Shown here piece after piece: positions 1 to 7,149 of a DNA stretch of 18,904 nucleotides (its first letter is position 1; the number at the start of each line of letters is the position of its first letter). Origin of the DNA: DATFJZ01 sp046482845 (GTDB lineage: Bacteria; Desulfobacterota; Desulfobacteria; Desulfobacterales; Desulfobacteraceae); contig JAWOEJ010000124.1 in NCBI GenBank assembly GCA_046482845.1, positions 1-18,904 of the forward strand. Direction: 5' to 3'. The notes below the pieces were generated by a model. It did no database searches and was not told the origin of the DNA. It saw nothing but the letters and a program-made list of their open reading frames with translations. Both the position numbers and the translations under genes were made by a program.

Positions 1-246
1 GACGGGGTTATTGTGATCGGGTGTAAAAAAGGAGATGACTATCAGTGTCATTTTATGAAAGGGTCTGAACTGGCCGAGATAAGGGTGAAAAAAATCGGTG
101 ATGCCCTTTCCAGCCTTGCCCTTGAAGAAGAGAGAGTCCGTTTTGAGGAAATTGCCATAGATGAGTATGACAGGCTTCCAGGAATGCTTTCAGATTTTGT
201 AGAAGAAATCGAAGCCCTGGGCCCGAATCCGTTTAAAGGATTTTAG
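1..246 (+). CDS. qmoB: QmoB C-terminal end (MvhD/FrhD-like domain), 5' truncated by the window edge
   Basis: The reading frame is open from base 1 to a TAG at 244-246 and gives 81 residues. It begins in the middle of a hydrophobic strand followed by GCKKGDDYQCHFMKGSELAE, the cysteine-containing signature of the MvhD/FrhD delta-subunit domain, which in QmoB is fused behind a HdrA-like flavoprotein part. QmoB belongs to the membrane-associated Qmo complex that passes electrons from menaquinol towards AprAB in sulfate reduction. The identification rests on this domain plus the qmoC gene immediately downstream, since a free-standing MvhD subunit would look similar at this end. An ATG at 55 or GTG at 13 could be read as a start, but the upstream in-frame residues are clearly part of the domain, so the gene continues to the left of the window. 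Confidence 0.82.
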   Translation, partial: DGVIVIGCKKGDDYQCHFMKGSELAEIRVKKIGDALSSLALEEERVRFEEIAIDEYDRLPGMLSDFVEEIEALGPNPFKGF

Positions 247-255
247 AATAAGCCG

Positions 256-277
256 GGGACAGTTTTATGACTGTCCC
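256..277 (+). repeat. Stem-loop just after qmoB (REP-like or transcript-processing hairpin)
   Basis: GGGACAGT (256-263) and ACTGTCCC (270-277) form a perfect 8-bp stem with a 6-nt loop, ten bases after the qmoB stop and followed by TTT. A second, weaker inverted repeat follows (TCAGAAG 282-288 with CTTCTGA 308-314), then an A/T-rich one (GTTAAAA 372-378, TTTTAAC 381-387). The short T-run makes it a poor terminator. It could partially terminate, protect the qmoB 3' end, or be a small palindromic repeat. No open reading frame of note lies between 247 and 422. Confidence 0.45.
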
Positions 278-422
278 TTTGTCAGAAGTACCAGAGAAAT
301 CTTTTTGCTTCTGATACTGGCTTATGCTTAAGCGCTGCTGCATCATCAGGCTTAGATAATAACACAAAGGGGTTAAAATCTTTTAACTTTCTTTATTTAA
401 ATAAATTAGGAGGTATCACAGA

Positions 423-1610
423 ATGAGTGAAAAATACCTTGCACAACCGGATCTGGGATTTATAGATGAAGTGGTAGGTCTTGGCGGTGACTCTCTTAAA
501 AAATGTTTTCAATGTGCCACCTGTTCGGTTGCCTGTCCCATAGCACCTGAAAACAGCCCTTTTCCCAGAAAAGAGATGATTGCTGCATCCTGGGGACTCA
601 AGGATAAACTGGTATGCAGCGGAGATATATGGCTCTGTCACCAGTGTGGAGACTGTTCCGACCTGTGTCCCAGGGATGCCAAACCCGGGGATGTGCTGTC
701 CGCCATTAGATCGGTTGCCATCTCTGAGTATGCCACACCGAAATTCATGGCCAAAGCTGTAAATCAGCCGTCCAAACTCCCCTTTCTTCTCGGTATTCCA
801 GCCATATGGTTTGCTCTTCTTGCCTATATTACCGTATATGGCAAGGAGTCCATGACAAAATTGTTCAATTCCTTCGGGGTTCAGTGGTCCCATTCCCACG
901 AAGCCGGCCACGAGGTTATTGCCCATGCAGACTTTTTTTCCACGTGGTTTGTGGATTTGACCTTTGTTCCTCTTTCAATTCTTGTGGCCATTGTATTTAT
1001 TTTAGGATTGAAGCGTTTTGTGGTAGATATGCACAATAATGCCGTGTCCGAAGGAAAAACAGATAAAACAGAGTTGAACTGGAAGGAGTATATCAAATCC
1101 ATTGGAAAAGTGATTCCCGTTGTTTTAAAACATGACAAATTTAATGAATGTGAAACCAACAAGGACCGGTCAACAGCCCATATGATGGTTCTTTTTTCAT
1201 TTATTGGACTTGCTGTTGTGACCGGGATTTTCTTTTTTGTTCTTTATGTGTTCAATATTCCCGGGCCATATTCCCAGCTCAACCCGGTAAAATGGCTGGC
1301 TAATATCAGCGGCGTGGCCCTGGTTATCGGCAGCGTTCTCATGATCAAAAACAGGCTTGCCAAAAAAGATGACCAGGTGACGGTATACAAGGACTGGTAT
1401 ATTTTGGGAATTGTGCTTGCCCTCGGTGTTACAGGGCTTCTGACTGAAATGACCCGGCTGGCCGGTTCAGCCAATCTGTCCTATTTTCTCTATTACCTTC
1501 ATCTTATAGCAATATTTAACCTGTTTGCCTTTTTGCCCTATTCAAAGATGGCCCATATTGTCTACCGGCTTGCAGCCATGACCTATTCAGAATACGGCAA
1601 TAGAAAATAG
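423..1610 (+). CDS. qmoC: QmoC: quinone-interacting membrane-bound oxidoreductase subunit C
   Basis: A 395-residue protein that combines an HdrC-like iron-sulfur domain with an HdrE/NarI-like membrane domain, the fusion typical of QmoC. The N-terminal part carries two cysteine clusters, C28-x2-C31-x2-C34-x3-C38P and C72-x2-C75-x2-C78-x3-C82P, each fit for a [4Fe-4S] cluster, with an extra Cys at 65. Six hydrophobic segments are visible at about 119-138, 178-196, 253-277, 290-308, 326-342 and 353-372, with histidines such as H253, H360 and H378 in or near helices that could serve as heme b ligands. The start is set by AGGAGG at 408-413, nine bases before the ATG. It follows qmoB by 176 bp. QmoC anchors the complex in the cytoplasmic membrane and exchanges electrons with menaquinone. 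A strong terminator follows. Confidence 0.93.
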   Translation: MSEKYLAQPDLGFIDEVVGLGGDSLKKCFQCATCSVACPIAPENSPFPRKEMIAASWGLKDKLVCSGDIWLCHQCGDCSDLCPRDAKPGDVLSAIRSVAISEYATPKFMAKAVNQPSKLPFLLGIPAIWFALLAYITVYGKESMTKLFNSFGVQWSHSHEAGHEVIAHADFFSTWFVDLTFVPLSILVAIVFILGLKRFVVDMHNNAVSEGKTDKTELNWKEYIKSIGKVIPVVLKHDKFNECETNKDRSTAHMMVLFSFIGLAVVTGIFFFVLYVFNIPGPYSQLNPVKWLANISGVALVIGSVLMIKNRLAKKDDQVTVYKDWYILGIVLALGVTGLLTEMTRLAGSANLSYFLYYLHLIAIFNLFAFLPYSKMAHIVYRLAAMTYSEYGNRK

Positions 1611-1660
1611 ACAGATCTGAAAACAAGCACAGATAAATAGTTTTTTGCATGAAAGCATAG

Positions 1661-1706
1661 AAAAAAGAGGGAAGGGCGAAAAAAATCGCGCTCCCTCTTT
1701 TTTTTT
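1661..1706 (+). terminator. Rho-independent terminator of the qmo operon
   Basis: AGAGGGA (1666-1672) pairs with TCCCTCT (1692-1698), extended by the A-run 1661-1665 pairing with the T-run, with an inner GCG/CGC pairing in the loop. A run of nine T follows (1698-1706). It sits about 50 bp after the qmoC stop. Confidence 0.85.
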
Positions 1707-1707
1707 C

Positions 1708-1735
1708 TTGCTTTTTTTTATTCACCATATATATT
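1708..1735 (+). promoter_or_regulatory. Candidate promoter of the cold-shock gene
   Basis: TTGCTT (1708-1713), a 16-bp spacer and TATATT (1730-1735), five of six matches to the -10 consensus. It lies immediately after the qmo terminator and would give a 5' untranslated leader of about 90 nt, in keeping with the long leaders of csp mRNAs. Part of the -35 box overlaps the terminator T-rich tail, so this is tentative. Confidence 0.4.
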
Positions 1736-1831
1736 GATTTTATGATTTCCCGAAAGGGGTGTTCTGTAAACTGTTTTCAGAGCATATTGCGATAAAGGCC
1801 AAATTTTGACATTTTTAAGGAGGTAGGAGCT

Positions 1832-2032
1832 TTGGCACAAGGAACAGTAAAATGGTTTAGTGACAAAAAGGGCTTTGGTTTTATTGAACAGGATGAGGGA
1901 AGCGATGTGTTTGTGCATCACTCAGCCATTGATATGCCAGGATTTAAAACCCTTTCAGAAGGAGAGAGGGTACAGTTTGACATTGAGGAGAATGAAAGAG
2001 GACCTGCTGCTAAAAATGTTGTCAAGCAATAG
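1832..2032 (+). CDS. Cold-shock domain protein (CspA family)
   Basis: A 66-residue single cold-shock domain of normal family length. RNP1 is visible as KKGFGFIEQ (residues 12-20) and RNP2 as DVFVHHSAI (25-33), the two aromatic-rich strands that bind single-stranded RNA or DNA. It is predicted to act in the cytoplasm as a nucleic-acid chaperone and transcription antiterminator. The start codon is TTG: an AAGGAGG at 1817-1823 lies eight bases upstream, and the family's usual MAxGTVKWF start aligns exactly there. It stands alone between two terminators. Which csp paralogue it is cannot be decided from sequence alone. Confidence 0.95.
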   Translation: MAQGTVKWFSDKKGFGFIEQDEGSDVFVHHSAIDMPGFKTLSEGERVQFDIEENERGPAAKNVVKQ

Positions 2033-2086
2033 TTCTGAATTGTAATATGTTTTAGTAGATCAAGTGATAATCATTGGTTCGCCTTG

Positions 2087-2120
2087 AAAAGGGGAGCGGC
2101 AAAGGCTGCTCTCCTTTTTT
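2087..2120 (+). terminator. Bidirectional terminator between csp and cobO
   Basis: AAAAGGGGAGCGGC (2087-2100) and GCTGCTCTCCTTTT (2105-2118) form a 14-bp stem with two G-U pairs on the + RNA and a 4-nt AAAG loop, followed by T to 2120. The A-run on the left gives a T-run on the minus strand, so it can also end cobO transcription, whose stop codon is 13 bp away. Confidence 0.85.
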
Positions 2121-2132
2121 GGTTTTTTGAAA

Positions 2133-2654
2133 TTATCGTTCAATACCGTCCCGGGCAAGTATACCAAAGGTGTTGTAGTAGTGCTTTACTTCCTTCATTT
2201 CAGTGACCAGATCCGCAGCCTCAATGAATTCTTTTGGGGCCCTTCTTCCCGTTAAAACCAGTTCAAGTGACAAAGGTTTTTTCTGAATCACCTCTAAAAC
2301 GGCCTGAGTGGTTAAAAGTTCAAACCAGACAGTTACACAGATTTCATCCATGATAACCATGTCGTAAAAATCCATTGCCATGACCTCAAGGATTCTGTCA
2401 AGGCCCTGTCCTGCATGCATTCGGTGAGCCTCTGTCATCTGATCCTTGTGAAGACAGCCTTCATCTCCGAATTGTTCAATGTTAATTCCCTGAATTGATT
2501 TTAACGCGGTAAGTTCACCGTAGTACTGCCCTTTCATGAACTGGCCGATAAAGATTTTTCTGTCATGGCCTGCTGCTCGAAGAGCAAGTCCCAATGCTGC
2601 TGTGGTTTTTCCTTTTCCGTCACCTGTGTACAGATGAATATATCCCTTGTCCAT
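2133..2654 (-). CDS. cobO: Cob(I)yrinic acid a,c-diamide adenosyltransferase (CobO/BtuR type)
   Basis: A 173-residue P-loop enzyme that transfers the 5'-deoxyadenosyl group of ATP to cob(I)alamin or cob(I)yrinate diamide, the adenosylation step of B12 synthesis and salvage. The N terminus reads KGYIHLYTGDGKGKTTAALG, with Walker A at G11-T18. An MDEI acidic motif follows in mid-protein, and the C terminus ends in ARDGIER, close to the family's usual ending. The frame is open to a GTG at 2670-2672, which would add six residues, but the ATG at 2652-2654 has AAGGA eight bases upstream and matches the usual family start, so I prefer it. It is separated by 10 kb from the cbiC-cbiA-cbiD genes that share its pathway. 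Confidence 0.93.
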   Translation of the reverse strand: MDKGYIHLYTGDGKGKTTAALGLALRAAGHDRKIFIGQFMKGQYYGELTALKSIQGINIEQFGDEGCLHKDQMTEAHRMHAGQGLDRILEVMAMDFYDMVIMDEICVTVWFELLTTQAVLEVIQKKPLSLELVLTGRRAPKEFIEAADLVTEMKEVKHYYNTFGILARDGIER

Positions 2655-2702
2655 TTTTAAATTCCTTATCACTCGATGTTCAAGTTTTTTTTATTTGTGA
2701 GA

Positions 2703-2716
2703 GGTCAGGCCTGACC
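2703..2716. repeat. Perfect 14-bp palindrome upstream of cobO
   Basis: GGTCAGGCCTGACC is fully self-complementary and lies in the 110-bp gap between cobO and the next upstream minus-strand gene. It could be an operator, or a remnant of the GGTCAGGCCTGACC-type palindromes that often accompany REP/RAYT elements. No transposase is nearby. Confidence 0.45.
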
Positions 2717-2764
2717 CCGTTCTCCAAAAACCAGGTACTAAAATTTGATTATTAAGTATCAGTT

Positions 2765-3070
2765 TTACTGGAGCAGTTCATACATTTTAAGTCTGACCAA
2801 AGTAGAGTTCCTGTCTTTTACATTGGACAGTTTTTTCAAGGCTTTTTTTTGTAAAATCCGGTATTCTGCAGGGAAAAGGGTATCAAGGGTGTTTTTTACC
2901 TTGTTTTGAATGTCCAGAACAGAATCGTTTGCCCCGTTTTCTTTGAAGACAAAGGGAAGTTCCGGCTGAAGCCAGAGCTGATATGCCCGGCATCGATTTC
3001 TGTAAATGCAGGTTCTGCAGTGTTCTTCTGCATCAATACTTTTTTCTTTTCTTAAGCAGTAAATTACCAT
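2765..3070 (-). CDS. Small cysteine-containing protein, function unknown
   Basis: I do not recognise this gene. From the ATG at 3070 it encodes 101 residues: a cysteine-rich N terminus with C5, C18, C21 and C27 (C-x12-C-x2-C-x5-C, rich in Arg and His around HCRTCIYRNRC), then a lysine-rich helical-looking C-terminal half ending in VRLKMYELLQ. The four cysteines could bind zinc or an iron-sulfur cluster; this is inference. The frame is open to 3157, but the extra 29 residues are hydrophobic and run up to the repeat element, and neither start has a convincing ribosome binding site, so the start is uncertain. It may be transcribed with cobO, which follows after 110 bp. Confidence 0.6.
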   Translation of the reverse strand: MVIYCLRKEKSIDAEEHCRTCIYRNRCRAYQLWLQPELPFVFKENGANDSVLDIQNKVKNTLDTLFPAEYRILQKKALKKLSNVKDRNSTLVRLKMYELLQ

Positions 3071-3149
3071 AATTATTCTGTATATCACAAAAAAGCCCAC
3101 TTTGAAATACAATTGTACCTGTAAGGAGGCTTGATTAAGTTGGATTATC

Positions 3150-3245
3150 TGCGCCATTCCAGGTCACAACGGCTGTTAAACAACCTGCGCTTTTTAACGA
3201 TTGGCAGGGCAAAAGGGCTGATCGACTTTGGGTCCCAAAGGTCCG
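3150..3245. repeat. Degenerate copy of an intergenic repeat, related to the element at 18294-18545
   Basis: The stretch from CTGCGCC (about 3150) through TTTAACGATTGGCAGGGC and CTTTGGGTCCCAAAG aligns with 18400-18483 of this window: matches include AAACA-C-TG, TTAACG, TGGCAGGG, AAAAG, CTGATC, CTTTGG, CAAAG and TCC in the same order, with one gap of about 10 bases and one single-base gap. By eye, about 70 percent of aligned positions agree outside the gaps. Inside it, CTTTGGG and CCCAAAG are adjacent inverted repeats, and GGCAGGG pairs with CCCTGCC at about 3250. It occupies the divergent gap between the small cysteine protein and leuB (3071-3393), which otherwise holds only the leuB promoter. 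Confidence 0.55.
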
Positions 3246-3315
3246 GTCCCCTGCCCGATGGAGGCTCTGCTGTCGATGATCTGAGGCTGGATTTTTTATA
3301 CCCCAAAGATATTTA

Positions 3316-3343
3316 TTGACTTTTAACTCCATAGTTTTATAAA
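3316..3343 (+). promoter_or_regulatory. leuB promoter
   Basis: TTGACT (3316-3321), a 16-bp spacer and TATAAA (3338-3343), five of six matches in each box. It would start transcription near 3350, leaving a leader of about 45 nt before leuB. I see no leucine-codon leader peptide or attenuator in it. Confidence 0.7.
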
Positions 3344-3393
3344 CACAAGATAACTTTTTACAAGGTATTACCTCAACCATAAGGAAGATAAAT

Positions 3394-4473
3394 TTGGAAA
3401 AGACAATAGCTCTGCTGCCGGGTGACGGCATTGGACCGGAAGTGATGAAGGAAGCGGTAAAAGTACTTGATGCCGCAGGCAGAAAATTTGGATTTGATTT
3501 GAAATATGAAACGGGTGACGTAGGTGGATGCGCCATAGATAACCAAGGCAAAGCACTTCCGGAATCCACCCTGGAAATTTGCCGGCAGAGCAGTGCTGTT
3601 CTTTTCGGATCTGTGGGCGGGCCTGAATGGGAACATCTCCCCCCGGAAGCGCAGCCGGAAAGGGCCGCCCTGCTGCCCCTTAGAAAATATTTCGGTCTGT
3701 ACTGCAATTTAAGACCGGCACGTATTTTTAGATCCCTGGCATCGGCTTCTCCTTTGAAACCGGAGATAGTAAAAGAGGGTTTTGATATTCTATGCGTCAG
3801 GGAATTGACCGGAGGAATCTATTTTGGCCGGCCCAGGGGCAGAAGCGGGAGCGGTAAATCGGAAAAAGCCTATGATACCCTTGTTTATACCCGTGGGGAA
3901 ATTGAAAGAATTGCTGTAAAGGCCTTTGAAGCAGCCAGAAAAAGAAGGCAGCTTGTCACTTCTGTGGACAAGGCCAATGTGCTGAGCTCCATGGTTTTGT
4001 GGCGGGAAGTGGTTATAGATGTGGCCGAAAACTATCCTGATGTCAGGTTGAATCATATCTATGTGGATAATGCAACCATGCAGCTGGTTAAAAATCCCCA
4101 TCAGTTTGATGTGCTGCTCTGCCCCAATATGTTCGGGGATATTATTTCCGATGAATGCGCCATGATAACCGGTTCAATGGGACTTCTGGCCTCAGCCAGC
4201 CTGAATGAGAAAAATTTCGGCCTTTATGAGCCGGCAGGCGGCTCAGCACCGGATATTGCAGGCAAAGGCATTGCTAACCCCGTTGCCCAGATTTTATCAG
4301 GGGCCATGATGCTCAGATACAGCCTTGGCTTAAACCTGGCAGCGGACTGCATTGTAAATTCTGTTTCAAAGGTCCTTGACAGGAAAATTTATACGGCGGA
4401 TTTAACAGATACTGGTGAAAGTGTTAGTACCGAGGCAATGGGAACCGCTGTTGCCCGGGCAGTGCTGGAATAA
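3394..4473 (+). CDS. leuB: 3-isopropylmalate dehydrogenase
   Basis: A 359-residue NAD-dependent beta-decarboxylating dehydrogenase that oxidises 3-isopropylmalate to 4-methyl-2-oxopentanoate in leucine synthesis, in the cytoplasm. Visible family marks: LLPGDGIGPEV near the N terminus, R97 and R107 (LRPAR) for substrate, RELTGGIYFG at 136-145 with R136 and Y143, K193 in VDKANVL, and the metal-binding aspartates D225, D249 and D253 in the YVDNA and FGDIISDE motifs, then GLYEPAGGSAPDIAGKG for NAD binding. RELTGGIYFG favours LeuB over isocitrate or tartrate dehydrogenases. The start codon is TTG with AAGGAAG at 3381-3387. It is monocistronic here; leuA, leuC and leuD are not adjacent. Confidence 0.95.
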   Translation: MEKTIALLPGDGIGPEVMKEAVKVLDAAGRKFGFDLKYETGDVGGCAIDNQGKALPESTLEICRQSSAVLFGSVGGPEWEHLPPEAQPERAALLPLRKYFGLYCNLRPARIFRSLASASPLKPEIVKEGFDILCVRELTGGIYFGRPRGRSGSGKSEKAYDTLVYTRGEIERIAVKAFEAARKRRQLVTSVDKANVLSSMVLWREVVIDVAENYPDVRLNHIYVDNATMQLVKNPHQFDVLLCPNMFGDIISDECAMITGSMGLLASASLNEKNFGLYEPAGGSAPDIAGKGIANPVAQILSGAMMLRYSLGLNLAADCIVNSVSKVLDRKIYTADLTDTGESVSTEAMGTAVARAVLE

Positions 4474-4480
4474 AAACAAA

Positions 4481-4513
4481 AAGGCTTCACATCTTAAGAT
4501 GATGTGAAGCCTT
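4481..4513 (-). terminator. Terminator of the tRNA-Val/tRNA-Asp transcript
   Basis: AAGGCTTCACATC (4481-4493) and GATGTGAAGCCTT (4501-4513) form a perfect 13-bp stem with a 7-nt loop. The T-rich tail (CCTTTTTGTTTTTA) is on the minus strand, so it ends the tRNA transcript. The + strand lacks a T-run after the stem, although the hairpin may still define the leuB mRNA 3' end. Confidence 0.85.
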
Positions 4514-4527
4514 ATGTGGTGAGGGGG

Positions 4528-4605
4528 TGGCGGGAGCGACCGGACTCGAACCGGCGACCTCCTGCGTGACAGGCAGGCGTTCTAACCAAACTGAACTACG
4601 CCCCC
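4528..4605 (-). tRNA. tRNA-Asp (GTC)
   Basis: The minus strand folds as a full cloverleaf: acceptor GGGGGCG with CGCTCCC (one G-U), D arm TAGTTCAGTTTGGTTAGAAC, anticodon stem CCTGC/GCAGG around loop CTGTCAC with anticodon GTC, T arm GCCGGTTCGAGTCCGGT, discriminator G and encoded CCA. 78 nt. Confidence 0.97.
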
Positions 4606-4620
4606 GCTTTTTTTTCAGGA

Positions 4621-4696
4621 TGGTGGGCGAAACAGGGCTCGAACCTGTGACTTCAACCTTGTAAGGGTTGCACTCTCCCAGCTGAGTTATTCGCCC
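4621..4696 (-). tRNA. tRNA-Val (TAC)
   Basis: The minus strand forms a complete cloverleaf: acceptor GGGCGAA with TTCGCCC, anticodon stem CAACC/GGTTG around CTTACAA with anticodon TAC, T loop GGTTCGAGCCC, discriminator A and encoded CCA. 76 nt. tRNA-Asp follows 15 bp downstream in the same transcript. Confidence 0.97.
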
Positions 4697-4713
4697 TCCT
4701 GAAAACGAGTTAG

Positions 4714-4742
4714 AATTTAACAGAACAAGGGGGGGCTGTCAA
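4714..4742 (-). promoter_or_regulatory. Promoter of the tRNA-Val/tRNA-Asp unit
   Basis: On the minus strand, a consensus TTGACA (4742-4737), a 17-bp spacer with a run of C, and TAAATT (4719-4714, four of six matches). Transcription would begin near 4706, about 10 bases before tRNA-Val. Confidence 0.6.
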
Positions 4743-4744
4743 GC

Positions 4745-4771
4745 AAAAAAGACAGGTCAGGCATCTTTTTT
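4745..4771 (-). terminator. Possible weak terminator at the end of lon
   Basis: AAAAAAGA (4745-4752) and TCTTTTTT (4764-4771) are an A/T inverted repeat around the lon stop codon, giving a T-run of six on the minus strand. The stem is all A/T but for one pair, so it is weak; read-through into the tRNAs is possible. Confidence 0.3.
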
Positions 4772-7129
4772 TTCTTTTTCAGCTAAAGCAATATCAAGAA
4801 CCTCTTCCACCTGATCCACCAGGATTATTTCCAATTGTTTTTTGATGGACAAGGGAATATCCTTGATGTCATTTTTATTGTCCCTTGAAATAATAACCCG
4901 GTTCACACCGCCTGAATGGGCAGCCAGAAGTTTTTCCTTTAACCCGCCCACCGGCAGAACCCTGCCTCTGAGGGTGATTTCTCCTGTCATGGCGGTTTTT
5001 CGGTAAACCGGCCGGCCGGTAAGGGCTGACACCAGAGCGGTACACATGGCTATTCCGGCAGACGGTCCGTCCTTGGGAATCGCACCTTCTGGAACATGAA
5101 TGTGGATATCAAGGTTTTTATAAAAATCCCTGTCAATTTCCAGGGCATTACTTTGTGCTCTGACAAAGCTGACAGCTGCTCGGGCCGACTCCTGCATCAC
5201 CTCTCCCAGTTTGCCGGTAACAGAAACCTTGCCTTTTCCCGGCATGGTCACGGTTTCTATGGTAAGCAGCTGCCCCCCGGCCTGGGTCCATGCCAGGCCG
5301 GTGACCAGACCGATCCGGTCTTTTTTGTCGAGCATACCGTTTCTAAAAGGGGGATCTCCCAGTAATTTTTTAACAGAGGTGGCTGAGATGGATGAGTATT
5401 TTTTCTCACCGGTCTGAACCATTTTTTTGGCCACTTTTCGGAGCACTGAAGAAATCTGACGTTCCAGGTTTCTTACGCCGGCTTCCCGGGTGTATTCACG
5501 GATGATGGAAACAATGCCGTTCTTTGAAAAAGAGATCTCATTTTCATCAAACCCGTTTTCCTTAAGCTGTTTGGGGATTAAAAACCCTTTTGCAATTTTT
5601 TGTTTTTCATATTCAGTATACCCTGAAATTCTGATGACTTCCATTCTGTCCTGAAGGGGGGCTGGGATTTCATGCAGGGTATTGGCCGTTGTGATAAAGA
5701 GAATATCGGAAAGGTCATAATCCAGATCCAGGTAGTGGTCGCTGAAACGGGTATTCTGTTCCGGGTCAAGAACTTCCAGCAGAGCAGAGGATGGGTCTCC
5801 CCTGAAGTCCATGCTCATCTTGTCCACTTCGTCAAGGCAGAAAACCGGATTGCTGTACCCTGTTTTTTTAAGGGTCTGGATGATTTTCCCGGGCATGGCA
5901 CCGATATAGGTACGTCTGTGGCCCCTTATCTCTGCTTCATCCCTTACGCCGCCAAGGGATATTCTTGCAAAGCCCCGGCCTGTTGCTCTGGCAACGGATC
6001 GGGCAAGGGAAGTTTTCCCCACTCCCGGAGGTCCGACCAGGCAGAGGATGGGTCCCTTTATCTTTTTGACCAGTACCTGAACTGCCAGGTATTCAAGAAT
6101 CCTCTGCTTGGGTTTTTCAAGGCCGTAATGATCGTTTTCCAGAATTTTTTCAGCTTTATCAATGTCAATTTTTACCCTTGACTTTCTGAACCAGGGAAGG
6201 CTTATGATCCACTCAATATAGTTGCGCACCACAGTGGCTTCCGAAGACATGGGCGCCATCATTTTCAGTTTATCAAATTCCCGTCTCACAGCAGCGGCAG
6301 CGTCTTTTGGCAGGCGTTTTTTCTTTATCTGTTTTTCCAGTTCCTCCAGCTCGCCGGGCAGTTTTCCATCATCTCCCATTTCTTTTTTGATGGCCTGCAT
6401 CTGCTCGTTAAGATAGTGTTTTTTCTGGAGCTTTTCCATCTGTTTTTTTACCCTGCCCTTTATTTTCTGGGACATGGCAAAAACTTCGGTTTCTTCCTGG
6501 ATCAGTTTTAAAAGAAGAAAAAAACGTTCGTCAAGCCTGACCGCATCAAGGAGCTGCTGCTTGTCGGTTATTTTAAAGGGCATATGGGAAACAATGGTAT
6601 CGGCAAGTCTTGATGGATTGTCTGACAGTTTTGACAGGCTTTCCATAAGTTTTTTATTGGTGGATCCGGACAGTTTCACATATTCGGCAAACGCCTCAAG
6701 AACAGTTCGAATGGCTGCTTTTTCTTCAGAAGGATCCATTTTTGTCTCAAGCAGGGTCACATATTCCACTGATACAAAGGACTCTTCATTGTTCAGATGG
6801 AGGATTTTACCCCGGGACAGGCCCTCGACAAGCACTTTCACCGTTCCATCCGGGAGCCTTAAAAGCTGATTGATTTTTGCCTCGGTTCCGATCTGGTAAA
6901 TATCACTGACTTTGGGCTTAAGCACCTCAGGGTTGTTCTGGGTAACCAGAAATATTTTTTTTTCTTTTGTCATTGCCTGGGAAAGCGCATTTATTGATGG
7001 TTCTCTTCCCACAAACACAGGAGCAACCATATGTGGAAACAAAACAATATCCCTCAGGGGAACCAGGGGCAGTTCTTTTTTTCCGGATTCACTGCCGTCA
7101 GGGTTAAACAATTTTGATATACTGATCAT
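4757..7129 (-). CDS. lon: ATP-dependent protease Lon
   Basis: A 790-residue LonA protease, of normal length, that unfolds and degrades damaged and regulatory proteins in the cytoplasm. Domains in order: N-terminal substrate-binding region (about 20-210, beginning LPLVPLRDIVLFPHMV), a coiled-coil segment (about 215-290), AAA+ module with Walker A GPPGVGKT at 366-373 and Walker B CLDEVDK with D433-E434, and the C-terminal Ser-Lys protease domain with catalytic S690 in KDGPSAGIAM and K733 in LPVGGLKEK. It lies 20 bp after clpX, and the ribosome binding site is weak (AAAGAGAAACAGCTGAA before ATG), so translation may depend on the upstream genes. It closes the tig-clpP-clpX-lon cluster. No key residue is missing. 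Confidence 0.97.
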   Translation of the reverse strand: MISISKLFNPDGSESGKKELPLVPLRDIVLFPHMVAPVFVGREPSINALSQAMTKEKKIFLVTQNNPEVLKPKVSDIYQIGTEAKINQLLRLPDGTVKVLVEGLSRGKILHLNNEESFVSVEYVTLLETKMDPSEEKAAIRTVLEAFAEYVKLSGSTNKKLMESLSKLSDNPSRLADTIVSHMPFKITDKQQLLDAVRLDERFFLLLKLIQEETEVFAMSQKIKGRVKKQMEKLQKKHYLNEQMQAIKKEMGDDGKLPGELEELEKQIKKKRLPKDAAAAVRREFDKLKMMAPMSSEATVVRNYIEWIISLPWFRKSRVKIDIDKAEKILENDHYGLEKPKQRILEYLAVQVLVKKIKGPILCLVGPPGVGKTSLARSVARATGRGFARISLGGVRDEAEIRGHRRTYIGAMPGKIIQTLKKTGYSNPVFCLDEVDKMSMDFRGDPSSALLEVLDPEQNTRFSDHYLDLDYDLSDILFITTANTLHEIPAPLQDRMEVIRISGYTEYEKQKIAKGFLIPKQLKENGFDENEISFSKNGIVSIIREYTREAGVRNLERQISSVLRKVAKKMVQTGEKKYSSISATSVKKLLGDPPFRNGMLDKKDRIGLVTGLAWTQAGGQLLTIETVTMPGKGKVSVTGKLGEVMQESARAAVSFVRAQSNALEIDRDFYKNLDIHIHVPEGAIPKDGPSAGIAMCTALVSALTGRPVYRKTAMTGEITLRGRVLPVGGLKEKLLAAHSGGVNRVIISRDNKNDIKDIPLSIKKQLEIILVDQVEEVLDIALAEKEKKDA

Positions 7130-7149
7130 TTCAGCTGTTTCTCTTTATA

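Noticed and set aside
3131..3319. Plus-strand frame of 62 codons after AAGGAGG at 3123-3129
   Set aside because: The SD is only one base from the TTG, and the frame runs through the repeat element, whose copy at 18400-18483 is frameshifted and stopped. Probably a repeat, not a gene.
3135..3707. 190-codon minus-strand frame overlapping leuB
   Set aside because: It is antisense to well-supported leuB motifs, with a Ser/Pro-rich translation typical of shadow frames.
4481..4513. leuB rho-independent terminator
   Set aside because: The stem is followed by ATGTGG on the plus strand; the T-run is on the minus strand, so it was assigned to the tRNA transcript.
5672..6181. 169-codon plus-strand frame inside lon
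   Set aside because: Antisense to the Lon AAA+ domain; no ribosome binding site or recognisable motif.
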